Assembly: GCA_025927545.1 (NCBI GenBank) | Contig: JAICLE010000027.1 | Span: forward strand, 1 to 35,333 | Direction of reading: 5' to 3' | DNA from: Gemmatimonadales bacterium | GTDB lineage: Bacteria > Gemmatimonadota > Gemmatimonadetes > Gemmatimonadales > GWC2-71-9 | Length of the DNA stretch: 35,333 nucleotides | Shown here: positions 8,730-16,763 of the stretch, in pieces | Numbering within the stretch: the stretch's first letter is position 1 | Layout of the letters: each line of letters begins with the position of its first letter | Translations under genes and position numbers: made by a program | Notes under the pieces: generated by a model | Databases searched by the model: none | Told to the model about the DNA's origin: nothing | What the model saw: only the letters and a program-made list of their open reading frames with translations

Positions 8730-10151
8730 CTACAGCAGCGTCCCCCCCAGAATCAGCCGCGCCACGCTGAAATAGATGATCAGCCCGGTGACGTCCACCA
8801 GCGTGGCGACGAAGGGTGCTGACGCGCTCGCGGGGTCGGCGCCGATGCGGCGGAGAATGAAGGGGAGCATCGACCCGGCGAACGTGCCGAACATCACCAC
8901 GCCGACCAGGCTTCCCGCTACCGTGAACGCGACCAGCAGGTAGTGCACGCCGTAGACATGCCCGATCGCCTGCCAGGTCAGGATCCGCACGAGCCCGATG
9001 AACCCCAGCAGGCACCCGAGCGCCAGCCCGGTGAGGATCTCCCGCCGCGCCACCCGCCACCAGTCGCGGAGCCGCACCTCGCCCAGCGCCATCGCGCGGA
9101 TGACCAGCGTGGCCGCCTGCGAGCCCGAGTTTCCGCCGCTGCTGATGATGAGGGGAACGAAGAGCGCGAGGATCACCGCCCGGGCGATCTCCGCCTCGTA
9201 GAACCCCATGGCGGTAGCGGTGAGCATTTCACCCAGAAAGAGCGCGGCCAGCCAGCGGCCGCGCTTCCGCACCATGTCGAGGAAGCCGATCTGGAGGTAG
9301 GGCTCGTCGAGCGCCTCGCTGCCGCCGATCTTCTGGATGTCCTCGGTGGCCTCCTCCTGCACCACGCCCGCCACGTCGTCGGCGGTCACGACTCCCTTCA
9401 TCCGGCCTTCTGCGTCCACCACCGGAATGGCCAGCAGGCCCTCGTCGACCAGGAGGTGGGCGACCGCTTCCTGGTCGGTCTCCTCGGCCACGGTGACCAG
9501 GTCTACGTGCATGATGTCCTGCACCAGCTGCTCGGGCGGCGCGGCGAAGAGCTCGCGAAAGGAGATCACGCCGAGCAGACGCATATCGGAGCCGAGGACA
9601 TAGGCATAGTCGATGACCTCGATCCCGCGTATGGCCTGCCGGCGCAGGTACCGGATGGCCACCTCGACCGGGATATCGGGCCGGAGCCGCATGTAGCGGG
9701 GGTTCATCACGCCGCCCGCCGCGTCCTCGGCATAGGCCAGCAGGGCGCTCACCTCGCCCTGCGTCACGGGATCGAGCAGCGCCATGAAGCTGAACCGATC
9801 CTCGGCCGGGAGCGCCTGCAGCAGGTCCGCCGCGTCGTCGGGCGCGAGCAGCCGGATCCAGGGCCGGCTCCGCTCGGGGCCGAGCTCCTGCAGGAGCTCG
9901 GCCTGGGCCCGCGTGCTGAGCGCGAGGAAGAAGTCCGCCGCCTCGTTGGCGCCCAGCATCGCGAACCCCTCCACCCGCTCGTCCAGACTCAGGATGGGGT
10001 AGGCGTCGAGGAGCGCCTCGGCGGTAAAGGCGTCCGGGGCGGGCGCGGTCAGCGGTTCATCTCCGGACGGCCTACCATCTGGAGCGCCGGCTCGAGGTGG
10101 CGCGCGGGGGCTTGGCGCCGAGCATGCCGAAGACGCCGCGGATGAGCTCAC
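8730..10151 (-). CDS. mgtE: Magnesium transporter MgtE
   Basis: The protein has the MgtE order: an N-terminal helical superhelix domain ('DDAADLLQALPAEDRFSFMALL'), paired CBS domains (AGGVMNPRYMRL onward, with 'VITVAEETD'-like and 'LLAIPVVDAEGRMKGVVTADD' segments), a connecting helix, and five membrane helices including the pore signature 'LIISSGGNSGSQAATLVIR'. It is a Mg2+-gated Mg2+ channel of the inner membrane. The start is uncertain. The nearest standard codon is GTG at 10151, overlapping the HerA-like gene by 80 bp. A CTG at 10052, 20 bp past that gene's stop and preceded by CCGGAG, would give a more typical N-terminus. It is likely co-transcribed with the upstream ATPase gene. Confidence 0.92.
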   Translation of the reverse strand: MSSSAASSACSAPSPRAPPRAGAPDGRPSGDEPLTAPAPDAFTAEALLDAYPILSLDERVEGFAMLGANEAADFFLALSTRAQAELLQELGPERSRPWIRLLAPDDAADLLQALPAEDRFSFMALLDPVTQGEVSALLAYAEDAAGGVMNPRYMRLRPDIPVEVAIRYLRRQAIRGIEVIDYAYVLGSDMRLLGVISFRELFAAPPEQLVQDIMHVDLVTVAEETDQEAVAHLLVDEGLLAIPVVDAEGRMKGVVTADDVAGVVQEEATEDIQKIGGSEALDEPYLQIGFLDMVRKRGRWLAALFLGEMLTATAMGFYEAEIARAVILALFVPLIISSGGNSGSQAATLVIRAMALGEVRLRDWWRVARREILTGLALGCLLGFIGLVRILTWQAIGHVYGVHYLLVAFTVAGSLVGVVMFGTFAGSMLPFILRRIGADPASASAPFVATLVDVTGLIIYFSVARLILGGTLL

Positions 10152-11625
10152 GGCCCACCGTCCGCCCGATGGTGGACGAGAGCGCGCCGACCAGCGCGCC
10201 GCCGGCCACCTGCGTGATCGTCCGTGCGGCTCGGCCGCCCGTGCGCGGCGCGGCCGAGTCCGCCGGAGGTTCGGTCTTCGCCAGCCGGGCCGCGAGCATT
10301 TCGCGCGCGCTCTCCCGGTCCACCGCCTGGCCATATTCCGCGATCAGGTCGGACTGTTTGACGTCGGCCTGCAGCTCCTCGGGGCTGAGCGGCGCCATCC
10401 GCGAGGCCGGAGGAATCAGCCGGGTGGCCACGACCGGCGTGGGTGAGCCGCGCGGGTCAAGCACCGCCACAACAGCTTCGCCGATGCCGAGCGAGGTGAG
10501 CGTCTCCTCGAGGTCGTAGAAGGTCGTCTTGGGAAAGGTCCGGACGGTTGCCCGGAGCGCGGTATCGTCGTTCGGGGTGTGCGCGCGGAGCGCGTGCTGC
10601 ACCCGATTCCCGAGCTGCGCGAGCACGTCGCCCGGGACGTCCTTGGGCGTCTGGGTGACGAAATAGACGCCGACGCCTTTCGAGCGGATCAGCCGCACCA
10701 CCTGCTGCACCTCGTCGAGGAACGGCTTCGGCGCGTCGTCGAAGAGCAGATGCGCCTCGTCGAAGAAGAAGGCGAGCTTGGGTTTCGGCAGGTCGCCCGC
10801 CTCGGGGAGGTTGTGATAGAGCTCCGCCAGCAGCCACATGGTGAAGGTGGACCAGAGGAGCGGCTTGTCCTGCACGTCGGCAAGCTCGAGACAGGTGACC
10901 ACGCCCCGCCCGTCCGAAGTCACGTGCATCATGTCCTTGACGTCGAACTCGGGCTCGCCGAAGAACTGGCCGGCACCCTGGGACTCGAGCTCCACCATCT
11001 TCCTGAGCAGCACGCCGACCGTCGAGCCCGACATCCCGCCGTACTGGGCCAGCGCCGGCTGGCCCTCGTCCGACGTGAGATACTGGAGCACGGCCTTGAG
11101 ATCGGACAGGTCGAGCAGCGGGAGGCCGCTGTCGTCGCAGTATTTGAAGACCATCGTGAGGACGCTGGTCTGGGTGTCGTTCAACGAGAGCGCCTTGCCC
11201 AGGAGCAGCGGCCCGAAGGAACTCACGGTGGCGCGCAGCTGTACGCCGAGCTTGCCGGTGAGGCTCACGAATTCGACCGGCACGCCCGCCGCCTTCCACG
11301 CCCAGCCGATGTCCTTGGCCCGCCCGGTCACGCGATCGGTCGCCTCTCCCGGCGCGGCAAGGCCGCTCAGGTCGCCCTTGATGTCGGCCGCAAAGACGGG
11401 TACCCCCTGCGCCGAGAGCTGCTCGGTGAGGAGCTGGAGCGTCTTGGTCTTGCCGGTGCCGGTGGCGCCGGCAATGAGACCGTGACGGTTCATCATGGCG
11501 AGCGGGATCCGGATCTTCGGCTCCGGGTGGACGGTGCCGTCCCGTTCCAGGGCGGCGCCGAGGGTAACGGCAGGCTCCGTGAAGCCGTAACCGGCGGTGA
11601 GCATGGCGTCGAACGAGTTGGGCAT
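10072..11625 (-). CDS. HerA/DUF853-family ATPase (YjgR-like)
   Basis: This 517-residue P-loop ATPase of the HerA-FtsK superfamily corresponds to the DUF853 helicase-like proteins typified by E. coli YjgR. The N-terminus has 'MMNRHGLIAGATGTGKTKTLQLL' with Walker A at residues 53-60. Walker B is in 'KLAFFFDEAHLLFDDAPK', and 'VYFVTQTPKDVPGDVLAQLGNRVQHALRAH' is the sensor/arginine-finger region. The C-terminus is a basic, low-complexity extension. The cellular role of this family is not established; translocation on nucleic acid is inferred from homology. The ATG at 11625 is preferred, as the family normally starts close to the Walker A region; a GTG at 11661 is an alternative. No NurA partner is adjacent. 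Confidence 0.85.
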   Translation of the reverse strand: MPNSFDAMLTAGYGFTEPAVTLGAALERDGTVHPEPKIRIPLAMMNRHGLIAGATGTGKTKTLQLLTEQLSAQGVPVFAADIKGDLSGLAAPGEATDRVTGRAKDIGWAWKAAGVPVEFVSLTGKLGVQLRATVSSFGPLLLGKALSLNDTQTSVLTMVFKYCDDSGLPLLDLSDLKAVLQYLTSDEGQPALAQYGGMSGSTVGVLLRKMVELESQGAGQFFGEPEFDVKDMMHVTSDGRGVVTCLELADVQDKPLLWSTFTMWLLAELYHNLPEAGDLPKPKLAFFFDEAHLLFDDAPKPFLDEVQQVVRLIRSKGVGVYFVTQTPKDVPGDVLAQLGNRVQHALRAHTPNDDTALRATVRTFPKTTFYDLEETLTSLGIGEAVVAVLDPRGSPTPVVATRLIPPASRMAPLSPEELQADVKQSDLIAEYGQAVDRESAREMLAARLAKTEPPADSAAPRTGGRAARTITQVAGGALVGALSSTIGRTVGRELIRGVFGMLGAKPPRATSSRRSRW

Positions 11626-11733
11626 GGTGCTCTGCTCGCGTGAGAGTTCACTGTGCTCCACGATGGTCCGGGATCGTGCGCTGGCGCGCGCGAGGCGGCG
11701 CGAGCTGCGCTCCGACCGTCACCCGACGACTAT

Positions 11734-12915
11734 CTACACCCGGCCGTCGAGAACCGCCACCACCCGCTCCATTTCTTCGAGCGTGTTGTATCCGTGCGGG
11801 CTCAGCCGGATGGCGCCCTCGCGCAGGCTGCAGATGATGCGCGCGGCCTTGAGCCGGCGGAAGGCGGCGCCGACATCGCCGGGCGCGAGGCAGAGGATGC
11901 CGGAGCCTCGCTCGCCCCGCGGCGAGACGATGCGGGCCCCGCTCCCCTCGGCCCAGGCCAGGACCGGCTCGTGCAGCCGCCGCAGGTGCGCCTGGATGCG
12001 CTCGATCCCCATTTCCCGCACCAGGCCGAGTGACGCGTTGAACCCCGCGAAGTCCTGGTAGGGGAGCGTGATCAGCTCGAATCGCCGCGCGTCGGCGCGG
12101 AGGGTCTCACTGTAGGTGGTGAGCCGGGTGAAATCGTCGGTGCCCTCGAAGGCCATCCAGCCGGTGACCGGCGGGCTCAATCGGGAGATCAGCTCGCGCC
12201 GGACATAGACGAACCCCGATCCCCAGGGCGACAGCAGCCATTTCTGTCCGCCGCAGGCCAGCACGTCCACCTGCGTGCGCCCCAGGTCCAGCGGGATCTG
12301 CCCCACGGCCTGGATCGCGTCCACCACGAGGTACGCCCCGGTGCGACGGGTCGCCGCGGAGAGCGCGGCCAGATCCACCCGGTAGCCGTTGCTGAACTGC
12401 ACCAGCGACACCGCCAGGACCCGCACCCGCGGGTCGGCCAGCCGCTCGAGGAGACGGGCCTCGTCGGGCCAGCCGGCGGCGGTCGTGGGCACCAGCTCGA
12501 CCTCGATCCCCAGCTCACGCAGGCGGAGCCAGGGGTAGACGTTGGCCGGGAACTCCCGATCGCTCAGCAGCACCACGTCGCCCGGGCGAAGCGGGAGCGC
12601 GCGCGCCACGACGCCGAGCCCGAAGCCGGTGTTGACCGTGAGCGCGATCTCCTCGGGCGTGACCGAGAGCAGCTCCGCCACGAGGCGGCGCGATTCCGCG
12701 AGCACGGCGAAGAGGTCCCGGTCGGGCAGTTGGAACGGCATCGCCCGCTGCCGGTTGAACTCGTCGAGCGCACGCCGGGTCCGCTCCGGCAGGGGGCCGA
12801 CGCTCGCGTGATTGAGGTAGACGGTCTGATCCGCCCAGGGAAACTCGTCCCGGCGGAGCGCCGCGCCGTCGAGGCTGCCCGGCACCGGCGGGGAGGCGGA
12901 CGATGCCGGGATCAT
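11734..12915 (-). CDS. Aminotransferase class V (PLP-dependent)
   Basis: The 393-residue protein has the class V fold-type I pattern. The start 'VYLNHASVGPLP' is the substrate-binding loop. 'LTVNTGFGLGVVARAL' forms the phosphate-binding region, 'YLVVDAIQAVGQIPLDL' carries the PLP-contacting Asp, and 'LACGGQKWLLSPWGSGF' carries the Schiff-base lysine, Lys225. It is closest in pattern to isopenicillin-N epimerase/cysteine-desulfurase-like enzymes, but it lacks a clear active-site loop Cys, so I do not assign NifS/SufS activity. Substrate is unknown. The ATG at 12915 follows the stop of the upstream permease gene by 4 bp, so the two are co-transcribed; 72 bp or more separate it from the downstream ATPase gene. 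Confidence 0.87.
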   Translation of the reverse strand: MIPASSASPPVPGSLDGAALRRDEFPWADQTVYLNHASVGPLPERTRRALDEFNRQRAMPFQLPDRDLFAVLAESRRLVAELLSVTPEEIALTVNTGFGLGVVARALPLRPGDVVLLSDREFPANVYPWLRLRELGIEVELVPTTAAGWPDEARLLERLADPRVRVLAVSLVQFSNGYRVDLAALSAATRRTGAYLVVDAIQAVGQIPLDLGRTQVDVLACGGQKWLLSPWGSGFVYVRRELISRLSPPVTGWMAFEGTDDFTRLTTYSETLRADARRFELITLPYQDFAGFNASLGLVREMGIERIQAHLRRLHEPVLAWAEGSGARIVSPRGERGSGILCLAPGDVGAAFRRLKAARIICSLREGAIRLSPHGYNTLEEMERVVAVLDGRV

Positions 12916-12919
12916 CGGC

Positions 12920-13765
12920 TCAGCGCTCGGTCCGGAGACGCGGGTCGTACGCTTCACGGAGGGCATCGCCCACCAGGTTGAAGCCGAGCACGGCGATGCC
13001 GATGGCGATGCCGGGCGCGAAGGAGACCCAGGGCGCGACGCGGAGCAGGTCCCGGCCGTCGGCCACCATGGCCCCCCAGCTCGGCGTCGGCGGCTGCGCG
13101 CCGAGGCCGATGAACGAGAGCGCCGCCTCCGCCATGATCGCGCCGGCGATGCCGAGCGTGGCGGCGATGATGACCTGTGTCCGCACATTGGGAAGGAGAT
13201 GTCGCAGCAGGACACGCCGGTCGAGCGCCCCGAGCGCCTGGGCGGCCAGCACGAACTCCGCGCGCCTCAGCACCAGCACCTGGCTCCGGACCAGCCGGGC
13301 CATGCCCGCCCAGCCGACCACGCCGATGACGAGGAAGATCACGGGAAGCGACGGCTTCACCGCGGCGGCCACCGCGATGAGCAGCAGGAGCGTGGGAAAG
13401 GCGAGGGTCACGTCGGCCAGGCGCATCACCAGCGTGTCCACCCAGCGGCCGTAGTACCCGGCCACGAGCCCCAGCACCACGCCGAGGGTCACGGCCACGG
13501 ACTGGGAGATGAGCCCCACGGAGAGCGACAGCCGGGCGCCATAGAGCACCCGGCTCAGCACGTCGCGTCCCTGGCTGTCGGTGCCCAGAAGAAACCGTCC
13601 TCCCGGCCCCAGCAGATACGCGTGCCGCAGGTCGCCTGTGAGCGGGTCGAACGGGGCGATCCACGGCGCGAGGATCGCCGCCGCGACCACGAGCCCGACG
13701 AGGGCAAGGCCAAGCTGGAAGAACCGGTCGCGCCGCAGGCGCTCTAGCAGCACCGCTCGAGCCAT
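12920..13765 (-). CDS. ABC transporter permease, DppC/OppC type
   Basis: The 281-residue inner-membrane permease matches the dipeptide/oligopeptide/nickel family. An N-terminal OppC_N helix ('LGLALVGLVVAAAILAPWIAPFDP') precedes 'LLGTDSQGRDVLSRVLYGARLSL', the hallmark of DppC-like subunits. About five more helices follow, with the ATPase-coupling EAA-like loop 'AEFVLAAQALGALDRRVLLRHLLPN'. It should pair with a DppB-like permease, ATPases and a binding protein, none of which are in the window, so this is an orphan subunit here. I chose the ATG at 13765, just before 'ARAVLLERLRRDRFF'; an in-frame start at 13813 would add 16 unconserved residues. It shares a 142-bp divergent region with the patatin gene. 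Confidence 0.88.
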   Translation of the reverse strand: MARAVLLERLRRDRFFQLGLALVGLVVAAAILAPWIAPFDPLTGDLRHAYLLGPGGRFLLGTDSQGRDVLSRVLYGARLSLSVGLISQSVAVTLGVVLGLVAGYYGRWVDTLVMRLADVTLAFPTLLLLIAVAAAVKPSLPVIFLVIGVVGWAGMARLVRSQVLVLRRAEFVLAAQALGALDRRVLLRHLLPNVRTQVIIAATLGIAGAIMAEAALSFIGLGAQPPTPSWGAMVADGRDLLRVAPWVSFAPGIAIGIAVLGFNLVGDALREAYDPRLRTER

Positions 13766-13907
13766 GGAGCGTCCGTGACGTGGGTTACCCTGGCGGGCGG
13801 CAGTCGCGCACACCGTTGCACCGTCGGCCGTCCCGGCGCGGGGCGCATGATTCTTGCAAATTCGACTGCGAGTACGTTACGCACCCCACCTCGGCCGGGG
13901 CAAGCGA

Positions 13908-14969
13908 GTGAATCCGGAACAACCCTTTACACTGGTGCTCAGCGGTGGCGGCCTCAAGGGGCTGGCCCACATCGGCGTCCTCCGGGCGCTCGAGGAGCGC
14001 GGGCTGGTGCCGAGCCTGGTGGTGGGGTCGAGCATCGGCTCCCTCATCGGCGCCGCGTGGGCCGCCAACTCGACGCCGGAGCGGATGGAGGCGCGGGCGC
14101 TCCGGGTTCGCCGCCGCGACGTGTTTCAGGTCGCGCGGGCTGACGTGGCCTTTCGTCGCCTCATGGCTCCGGCTCTCTATCGCGGCGAGCCGCTCGAGGC
14201 ACTGGTCAGGGATCTCGTGGGCGACGTCACCTTTCGCGACCTCACCCGGCGCCTGCTGGTCAACACCACGGATCTTCACTCCGGCATGCAGGTGATGTGG
14301 GGCCTCCCCGGGCTGAGCCACGCCCGCGTGGCCGACGCCGTCACCGCGTCCTGCGCGCTCCCCGGGATCTTCCCGCCCCGCGAGATCGACGGCCGGGCCT
14401 ACGTCGATGGCGCCGTCGTCGAAAACCTGCCAGTGCGGCTCGCCGCCTCGCTCGGCTCGGGACCGATCATCGCCGTCAACGTCGCGGCCACGAGCATTCG
14501 CCGCCAGGTGCACGAGACGGAGGGATTCGCGGCCACGTACATCCGCGGTCTCGAGATCGTGATGCAGACGCAGATCGAGGGACAGCTGCGCGACTGGAAA
14601 GGCCCCCCGCTCGTGCTGGTCCAGCCGCCGGTGGAGCACATCTCGATGTTCGCGTTCGACCGCACGGCCGAGCTCATCGACGCGGGGTACCGCGCCACCG
14701 CGCAGACGCTGGACCAGCTCGACGGCCGGCTGCACCTCATCGAGCGGGGGATGTACCCCACCCGCCGCCTGCGGGTCCTCGTGGATGAGCAGCGCTGTGT
14801 GGGGTGCGGCGCCTGCGTGGTGCAGGCGCCCAAGGTGTTCCGCCTGGATGCACGCGGGAAGGCCGAGGTGTTGACGCCGGTGCAGACCTGGTCGCCGCTC
14901 GAGGGCGCCTACGTGCTCAACTGCCCGACGGACGCGATCAGCGTGCGCCCGGAGGAGACGGCGGCGTGA
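13908..14969 (+). CDS. Patatin-like phospholipase fused to a 4Fe-4S ferredoxin domain
   Basis: The 353-residue protein has two parts. Residues 7-230 or so are an RssA-type patatin domain. The oxyanion loop is SGGGLKG (12-18), the nucleophile elbow is GSSIG with Ser42, and the dyad Asp167 lies in 'YVDGAVVEN'; this predicts a serine acyl hydrolase acting on lipids. Residues about 290-345 form a single-cluster ferredoxin: C297-x2-C300-x2-C303, then Cys339 followed by Pro, 36 residues later, the spacing of monocluster [4Fe-4S] ferredoxins. No frameshift is needed, so the fusion is real in this sequence. The GTG at 13908 gives the normal patatin N-terminus; an upstream TTGCAA (13854-13859) with TTACGC 17 nt on is a possible promoter. 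The 3' end overlaps the convergent methyltransferase gene by 32 bp. Confidence 0.9.
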   Translation: MNPEQPFTLVLSGGGLKGLAHIGVLRALEERGLVPSLVVGSSIGSLIGAAWAANSTPERMEARALRVRRRDVFQVARADVAFRRLMAPALYRGEPLEALVRDLVGDVTFRDLTRRLLVNTTDLHSGMQVMWGLPGLSHARVADAVTASCALPGIFPPREIDGRAYVDGAVVENLPVRLAASLGSGPIIAVNVAATSIRRQVHETEGFAATYIRGLEIVMQTQIEGQLRDWKGPPLVLVQPPVEHISMFAFDRTAELIDAGYRATAQTLDQLDGRLHLIERGMYPTRRLRVLVDEQRCVGCGACVVQAPKVFRLDARGKAEVLTPVQTWSPLEGAYVLNCPTDAISVRPEETAA

Positions 14970-15561
14970 CCTGGAAAACCAGCACCGCGTCGCCCTGCTG
15001 GCGCACCGGCAGCAGATTCCGGAGCGCACTCCGGTAGTAGCGGTGCAGCCGGACCCGGCCCCAGGGAGCCAGCGCCCGCCGGAGCAACGCCTCCTCGTAC
15101 GCCCCGCCTTCCACCAGCGTGGTCCCTACCACCGATCCGCCCGACGCGAGATAGCTCACCAGCTCGCCGATGAGGCCCGAGTCGTCCTCCACGTGCTCCA
15201 GCACGTCGGTGCAGTAGATCCGGTCGAACTGGCCGGGGCCGGGCGGCACGGTGGTGAACACCGGCCGCGCGGCGCTGCCGCGAAACCGCTTGGCCTGGGC
15301 GATCGCCGCGGGCGAGATGTCGTAGCCCACCGCCTCGCCGCCGAGCTGTTGCAGTCGCAGGGTGAAGATGCCATCCATGCAGCCGAAGTCGAGGACGCGC
15401 CGGCCTTCCGGCGAGTAGCGGCGAAGCAGCGCCCGGTCGCCCCAGGAGAGGTGGGTGAGGCGCCAGTCGAGATCGAACACCTTCGGCCCCTGCTGCCCGG
15501 CCCAGGCCTGATACTGGCGATCGTACTCCTCGACGGGCGAGGTGAAGGGCGCAGCCATCAT
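14938..15561 (-). CDS. SAM-dependent methyltransferase (class I)
   Basis: The 207-residue protein shows the Rossmann-type SAM-binding order: motif I 'RVLDFGCMDGIFTLRLQQLGG', motif II with the acidic residue in 'VGYDISPAAIAQAK', then 'FDRIYCTDVLEHVED', the post-motif typical of UbiE/Methyltransf_11 enzymes. No substrate domain is evident. It is the last gene of a minus-strand run of glycosyltransferases, and its ATG overlaps the TGA of the preceding GT4 gene, so it probably decorates the same glycan or its lipid carrier. That role is inferred from context only. The last 32 bp overlap the 3' end of the convergent patatin-ferredoxin gene. Confidence 0.88.
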   Translation of the reverse strand: MMAAPFTSPVEEYDRQYQAWAGQQGPKVFDLDWRLTHLSWGDRALLRRYSPEGRRVLDFGCMDGIFTLRLQQLGGEAVGYDISPAAIAQAKRFRGSAARPVFTTVPPGPGQFDRIYCTDVLEHVEDDSGLIGELVSYLASGGSVVGTTLVEGGAYEEALLRRALAPWGRVRLHRYYRSALRNLLPVRQQGDAVLVFQVTPPSPPGAR

Positions 15562-16751
15562 CCGGCGGTCTGCGCGGCCGGCGCGCCGAGCTCGTGCCCC
15601 ATCCGCACCAGATCGCGGGTGACCCGGTCCCAGTTGTAGTGGGTCTCGACGGCCCGGCGGCCCGCGGCGCCCAGCCTGGCCCGGAGCTCGTCGTCATCGA
15701 GCAGCCGCGCCACGGCCCCGGCCACGTCGTCCGCGCGCTCCGCATCAACCAGCAGTCCGGTTTCCCCGTCCCGCACCGCGGCGGGGATGCCGCCGCTCCG
15801 GCCCGCGACCACCGGCACCCCGCACGCCGAGGCTTCGGCCAGCGCGATGCCGAACCCCTCGACCCGCTGTGGCATCAGCCGCGACACGCCGAGGTAGACC
15901 TCGGCACTGTTGTAGAGCGCCGGCAGATCGTCGTCGGGGACGCCGGTGAGGAAGCGCGTCCGGTCGGCGACGCCGAGTGCGCGGGCCTCCTGCTCGAGCG
16001 CTGCCTGCTCCTCGCCGCTTCCCACCACCGCGTAGCGGAGCGTCGGGTAGCGGCTTGCGAGCCGCGCGAGCGCCTGGAGCCCGGTGTCGATGCCCTTGTG
16101 CCGGGTGAGCCGCGCGACGGACAAGAGCCAGCGCCCCTCCTCCAGGCCGTGGCGCTCCCGAACGGCGCGGGTGTCCACGCCGGGCCGGAAGAACTCGTGA
16201 TCGGCGCCGAGCGGGACGACGCGCACCCGGTCGGACGGTGCGTCGATCTCGAGCTCGTTCAGGAGCGCGAGGCACCGGTCGCGGGTCCAGTCGCTGTTGG
16301 CCACCAGCACGGCGGCCGCGGAGAGCAGCGCGGCGGCGGTCTTCCGCTTGATGGCCGACTGATGTACCTGATGCTGCAGGATGAGCAGATCGCCGCCGTG
16401 GAGCAGGATGCCGAACGGCGTGCCGGTGCGCTCCCGGGTCCACTTGGCCGGGTAGGCCGCGGGCTTGATGTTGCCGCACCAGATGAATTCGGCGTCGGTG
16501 GAACGCGCGAGCACCGCAACGCGGCGGGACCAGAGCAGGATGCCCTGCAGCGTGCGCAGTCGGGGCGAGGAGATGGCGAGCCGGTCCACCCGATTGGGGA
16601 AGGTGGCGTCGCTCGCGGAGGTGTCGCCGACCTGCCCGGTGGAGACCACCAGCGAGCCGGGTGGATAGCGTCGGGCGAGCTCGGCCATCCAGCGCGCGAT
16701 CCCGCCGCCGATCGGCGGGAAATCGTACGTGAGCAGCAGGTGGGGCAGCAT
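15558..16751 (-). CDS. Glycosyltransferase family 4
   Basis: The 397-residue GT-B enzyme has an N-terminal acceptor domain with 'LLLTYDFPPIGGGIARWMAEL', a glycine-rich loop found in GT4 enzymes. Its C-terminal donor domain carries 'LLSVARLTRHKGIDT' and the nucleotide-sugar binding E-x7-E region 'EGFGIALAEASACGVPVV'. It retains anomeric configuration and uses a nucleotide-activated sugar; specificity is unknown. It is clearly paralogous over its whole length to the next upstream gene (16761-17972), with shared 'CGN(I/L)KPAAYPA', 'RTFLTGVPD'-like and 'YNWDRV' segments, so this is a tandem duplication. The ATG follows the upstream TAA by 9 nt with no Shine-Dalgarno. Confidence 0.93.
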   Translation of the reverse strand: MLPHLLLTYDFPPIGGGIARWMAELARRYPPGSLVVSTGQVGDTSASDATFPNRVDRLAISSPRLRTLQGILLWSRRVAVLARSTDAEFIWCGNIKPAAYPAKWTRERTGTPFGILLHGGDLLILQHQVHQSAIKRKTAAALLSAAAVLVANSDWTRDRCLALLNELEIDAPSDRVRVVPLGADHEFFRPGVDTRAVRERHGLEEGRWLLSVARLTRHKGIDTGLQALARLASRYPTLRYAVVGSGEEQAALEQEARALGVADRTRFLTGVPDDDLPALYNSAEVYLGVSRLMPQRVEGFGIALAEASACGVPVVAGRSGGIPAAVRDGETGLLVDAERADDVAGAVARLLDDDELRARLGAAGRRAVETHYNWDRVTRDLVRMGHELGAPAAQTAG

Positions 16752-16757
16752 GGGGGC

Positions 16758-16763
16758 AATTTA
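16758..16763 (-). promoter_or_regulatory. -10-like TAAATT before GT4 gene
   Basis: On the minus strand, TAAATT ends 6 nt before the ATG at 16751, and its TAA is also the stop codon of the preceding gene. It could be an internal leaderless promoter or part of a junction motif shared with two other gene boundaries. Confidence 0.4.

Noticed and set aside
10072-11625. Defence-island interpretation of the HerA-like ATPase
   Set aside because: No Sir2, DUF4297, NurA or nuclease partner adjoins it; its neighbours are mgtE and an aminotransferase, and the sequence fits the common YjgR-like housekeeping family.
11734-13215. Extension of the aminotransferase frame upstream to 13215
   Set aside because: The upstream part is an out-of-frame, Arg/Ser-rich shadow of the permease gene; the ATG at 12915 matches the family N-terminus.
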